From NCBI GenBank assembly GCA_963169885.1, contig CAUJFR010000039.1, forward strand, positions 1 through 42,341: a DNA stretch of 42,341 nucleotides, written 5' to 3'. The position numbers were made by a program, and so were the translations under genes. This DNA comes from Bacteroidota bacterium. GTDB taxonomy: Bacteria > Bacteroidota > Bacteroidia > Chitinophagales > Chitinophagaceae. This document shows, in pieces, positions 39,964-42,341 of this stretch. The notes under the pieces were generated by a model that ran no database searches, had not been told where the DNA came from, and saw only the letters and a program-made list of their open reading frames with translations. Numbering within the stretch: the stretch's first letter is position 1; every line of letters begins with the position of its first letter.

Positions 39964-40803
39964 ATGAGATACCTGATTTTTTCCGGATTATTGAGTTTAA
40001 TGTGCGTGCAAGGCAATGCACAGGAGTTATATGTTTTCAGTGAACCAGCATCAAATTTACCTGCCCGTTCGCTTAGTGTAAAAATCAAGAATCACTTTGT
40101 GACCCGCGATAACATTTATGGTCGTTTTTCCAACCGCCTCATGCCACAGGTCTTTTTCGGCATTCATAAAAATCTGATGCTGCGGGCCGGTATTTCGGTT
40201 GCGAATATGCATACGCCGGATACCCGCTATGAATCGTTTAATGTCTATGCGAAGTATCGTTTAGTGTCCAAAGATGATATTCACCGGCATTTCCGTTTAG
40301 CGGTCTATTCGGAGTTTTCTGAAACAAGGATTCCTTTTCATTATGATGAGATCACGCTTATGGGCGATAAAGGCGGGGTGGAAGCCGGGCTGGTTGCCAC
40401 ACAACTCTGGCATAAGTTTGCATTATCCGGTACAATTGGCCATACACAGGTTTTACATAAATCACGTAAGGATAATGTGATTTATATCCCCGAACGGGGT
40501 TACCAGTCATTGAATTATTCCCTGTCTGGTGGATTGCTGATATTGCCCAAAGAGTATACTGATTATAAGCAAACCAATCTGAACCTCTATATTGAATTAA
40601 TTGGTCAGCAATTAATGGATAAAAAGGCCGGGTTCCTCGATCTGGCTCCGGCCGTCCAGCTGATTTTCAGAAGTACCACCAAATTAAATATGGGCTATCG
40701 TTTTCAGTTAAATGGCTCGATGCAGCGGATGGCTTCCCAAAGCTGGCTCATCAGCCTTGAACGGACTTTCCTGAATGCGTTAAAGAAAAAGCAGCCTAAA
40801 TAA
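39964..40803 (+). CDS. Predicted outer-membrane protein, family not recognised
   Basis: This 279-residue protein has a signal peptide (MRYLIFSGLLSLMCVQGNAQ) followed by alternating hydrophobic/polar strands: RSLSVKIKNHFVTR, RLMPQVFFGIHKNLMLRAGISVANMH, ESFNVYAKYRLVSK, HFRLAVYSEFSETR, KFALSGTIGHTQVL, QSLNYSLSGGLLI, NLNLYIELIGQQLM, PAVQLIFRSTTKLNMGYRFQLNGS. That looks like an 8-12 stranded outer-membrane barrel. It has no cysteine after the signal. Its place between the TlpA-like and HYC_CC_PP genes suggests a role in metal passage or sensing, but the sequence gives no direct proof. Confidence 0.65.
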   Translation: MRYLIFSGLLSLMCVQGNAQELYVFSEPASNLPARSLSVKIKNHFVTRDNIYGRFSNRLMPQVFFGIHKNLMLRAGISVANMHTPDTRYESFNVYAKYRLVSKDDIHRHFRLAVYSEFSETRIPFHYDEITLMGDKGGVEAGLVATQLWHKFALSGTIGHTQVLHKSRKDNVIYIPERGYQSLNYSLSGGLLILPKEYTDYKQTNLNLYIELIGQQLMDKKAGFLDLAPAVQLIFRSTTKLNMGYRFQLNGSMQRMASQSWLISLERTFLNALKKKQPK

Positions 40804-40808
40804 ATGCC

Positions 40809-41204
40809 GTGCGCAAAACCGGACTGATCATATTGACCTTTCTATACCTTGCGTTTACCGCAGGGATCAGCGTACAACGTCATTATTGCATGAACCGGAT
40901 GGCCGCCCTTCGCTTTACGACTCAGCCGGAAGAACGTTGTGGATTTTGCGGCATGGAGAAAACAGAGCGGGATAATTCCTGTTGTCACGATGAGCAGGCG
41001 GTTTATAAAATCACCGATGATCAGCAACCGGGTTTTCCGACATTGTTTATTGTCAATGAATTTCAGGTAGGGTCTCCGGAACACTATATTCCGGTGTCCG
41101 GTTCAATAACTTCTGCTTCAGTCCCCGTCCCGGCTTACAGCCATGGACCACCGGGAGTATCCGCCTTCCCCTTATTTATTCGTTTTGGCGTTTTTCGTAT
41201 TTAA
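40809..41204 (+). CDS. HYC_CC_PP family protein (copy 2)
   Basis: This 131-residue homologue of the 37686 gene has the signal or anchor TGLIILTFLYLAFTAGISV followed by RHYCMNR, RCGFCGM and NSCCHDE, and a proline-containing tail (YSHGPPGVSAF) ending GVFRI. The start is GTG 40809, 5 nt after the OMP stop. A family copy opens the locus and another directly precedes the receptor, which suggests that HYC_CC_PP proteins work with HMA proteins. The end of the gene is followed by a 75-nt gap to the receptor start. Confidence 0.85.
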   Translation: MRKTGLIILTFLYLAFTAGISVQRHYCMNRMAALRFTTQPEERCGFCGMEKTERDNSCCHDEQAVYKITDDQQPGFPTLFIVNEFQVGSPEHYIPVSGSITSASVPVPAYSHGPPGVSAFPLFIRFGVFRI

Positions 41205-41279
41205 TGAAGAAGTATCCAGTTTCTATGGCCGGTAAGAACCGCCATGCATCTGATTATTTCATTCATCTAATACATTATC

Positions 41280-42341
41280 ATGAAAAATATCATACCGCTT
41301 GTATTGTTCTCTTTACTGCTTTTCAGCAGAGAGAATTTACAAGCGCAAACGGGTTCTGTAATAACCATTGCCCTGAAAGTATCCGGGAACTGTGAAATGT
41401 GTAAAGAACGGATTGAAGCGGCCGCCAAAGGTAAAGGAGTAAAAGAAGCCACCTGGGATGCGGATACCAAATTGCTGACCCTGACCTATGATACGTTGCT
41501 GTCCCGTATTGAAAAAGTACATACCCGGATTGCTGACGCCGGCCATGATACAGAATTGAAGAAAGCCAAAAACGATACGTATAAAGCATTGCCTGAATGT
41601 TGTCTTTACCGGGATCATAGTGAAACAATGTCTGTGGATCCGGGTAATACCCGGACTTCTATGGTGCGTGGTGTGGTACTGGAAGAAGATGAACGGGGAA
41701 ATTTCAGGCCACTGGCACGGGCCACTATTGCCTGGTTGGGAACCGGTACTGGTACAGTAACGGATAGTACCGGGGTGTTTAAGATTAATGTAACCACGGA
41801 GACCGACCGCCTGATCATCAGTTACACTGGATACCGGCCGGATACCATCGCCGTACAGCCGGCCACAGATCTGAAAATAATCTTGGCGAGTAACCAGCAA
41901 CTGGGCGAAGTCACCCTTAGCTCAAAAAGGCGGTCTACTTACATTTCTTCTCTGAGTACGATCCGTACACAGGTGATGACGGAAAATGAACTCTTCAAAG
42001 CGGCCTGCTGTAATCTCAGTGAGAGTTTTGAAACCAATCCCTCCGTTGATGTATCGTATAACGATGCGGTAACGGGCAGTAAACAGATTCAGCTGCTTGG
42101 CTTAAGCGGCAATTATACTCAACTTACTGTGGAGAATCTGCCCGGTCCGCGGGGACTGGCCACAGCCCTTGGACTCAACAGCATTCCCGGTCCATGGGTG
42201 GAGTCGATTCAATTGAATAAGGGAGTGGGTTCAGTAGTGAATGGCTATGAAAGTATTGCCGGGCAAATCAATATTGAATTAAAAAAACCGGAGAAAGCGG
42301 AACAGCTCTACGACAACGTTTACATGAATAATATGGGCAAG
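41280..42341 (+). CDS. TonB-dependent receptor with N-terminal HMA domain (partial, 3' end cut)
   Basis: The first 354 residues are visible and the frame is open to the last base. A signal peptide (about 1-22) is followed by an HMA domain with C38/C41 (SGNCEMCKERIEA) and an extension YKALPECCLY (C107, C108) that matches the Cys-rich protein at 38173. Next are a CarboxypepD_reg-like domain (about 128-215, ending QQLGEVTLSS) and a TonB plug (about 228-336: ELFKAACCNLSESFETNPSV, GSVVNGYESIAGQINIEL). The barrel lies outside the window. The receptor likely imports or exports a metal or metal complex across the outer membrane with TonB energy. The start ATG 41280 gives a proper signal peptide; an overlapping short frame at 41204 is not a gene. 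Confidence 0.9.
   Translation, partial: MKNIIPLVLFSLLLFSRENLQAQTGSVITIALKVSGNCEMCKERIEAAAKGKGVKEATWDADTKLLTLTYDTLLSRIEKVHTRIADAGHDTELKKAKNDTYKALPECCLYRDHSETMSVDPGNTRTSMVRGVVLEEDERGNFRPLARATIAWLGTGTGTVTDSTGVFKINVTTETDRLIISYTGYRPDTIAVQPATDLKIILASNQQLGEVTLSSKRRSTYISSLSTIRTQVMTENELFKAACCNLSESFETNPSVDVSYNDAVTGSKQIQLLGLSGNYTQLTVENLPGPRGLATALGLNSIPGPWVESIQLNKGVGSVVNGYESIAGQINIELKKPEKAEQLYDNVYMNNMGK

Noticed and set aside
41204-41395. 63-codon frame overlapping the start of the TonB receptor
   Set aside because: No signal or domain; the overlapping frame from 41280 gives a signal peptide, HMA domain and plug.

Overview
The window comes from a Bacteroidota chromosome, most likely of the Chitinophagaceae/Chitinophagales type; this placement is inferred. 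The signs are repeated TAnnTTTG -7 promoter boxes, type IX secretion (T9SS) cargo with type A and type B C-terminal sorting domains, a SprE/PorW-like T9SS protein, a Porin_10-type porin, CarboxypepD_reg and TonB-plug proteins, HYC_CC_PP proteins, and DXP-dependent pyridoxal phosphate synthesis by PdxJ. Base composition and codon use look even throughout. I see no phage, integrase, insertion sequence or CRISPR array.

Layout. 1-9.4 kb is housekeeping with a tRNA theme: tRNA-Leu(CAG), dapD, a GT-B glycosyltransferase overlapping a TsaC/YrdC gene, a CCA-adding enzyme, a pRiA4b ORF-3-like protein abutting miaA, then on the minus strand a CoA-disulfide reductase/rhodanese fusion, pdxJ and a DUF2452 protein. 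9.5-16.7 kb holds an M48 protease, a YbjQ-family protein, a thioredoxin-fold protein, a large T9SS PKD-type protein, small secreted proteins, a stand-alone histidine-kinase-ATPase-like domain, and a TetR regulator with two matching operators. 16.7-23.8 kb, minus strand, has ahcY, a class A penicillin-binding protein and a SprE/PorW-like TPR protein. 23.9-26.0 kb is a tightly overlapping operon: a membrane anchor resembling an M23 peptidase without its catalytic domain, bactofilin, AtpZ, a 4-TM protein and a SprT-like protein. 26.1-30.2 kb has a GNAT enzyme, a MuiA-family protein with inserted TonB-receptor-like modules, and sucC. 30.6-37.6 kb encodes secreted and envelope proteins: two T9SS type A proteins (one an endonuclease I), a lipoprotein and a porin.

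37.7-42.3 kb is the most interesting region, an apparent metal-handling locus on the plus strand: HYC_CC_PP protein, a secreted HMA domain with four 27-residue cysteine-rich repeats, a second HMA protein, a TlpA-like thioredoxin, an outer-membrane-type protein, a second HYC_CC_PP protein, and a TonB-dependent receptor (cut by the window end) whose N-terminus carries the same extended HMA domain as the Cys-rich protein. The model is that secreted metallochaperones, a reductant for their cysteines and an outer-membrane receptor handle one soft metal, copper being the best guess.

Two features cut across the window. First, -7 boxes lie only about 4 nt before several start codons, which predicts leaderless or nearly leaderless mRNAs. 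Second, degenerate tandem tracts with a 7-bp (sometimes 8-bp) period recur in intergenic DNA, several as long inverted pairs, and in three places they run into coding sequence (pdxJ, the SprT-like gene and the GNAT gene).
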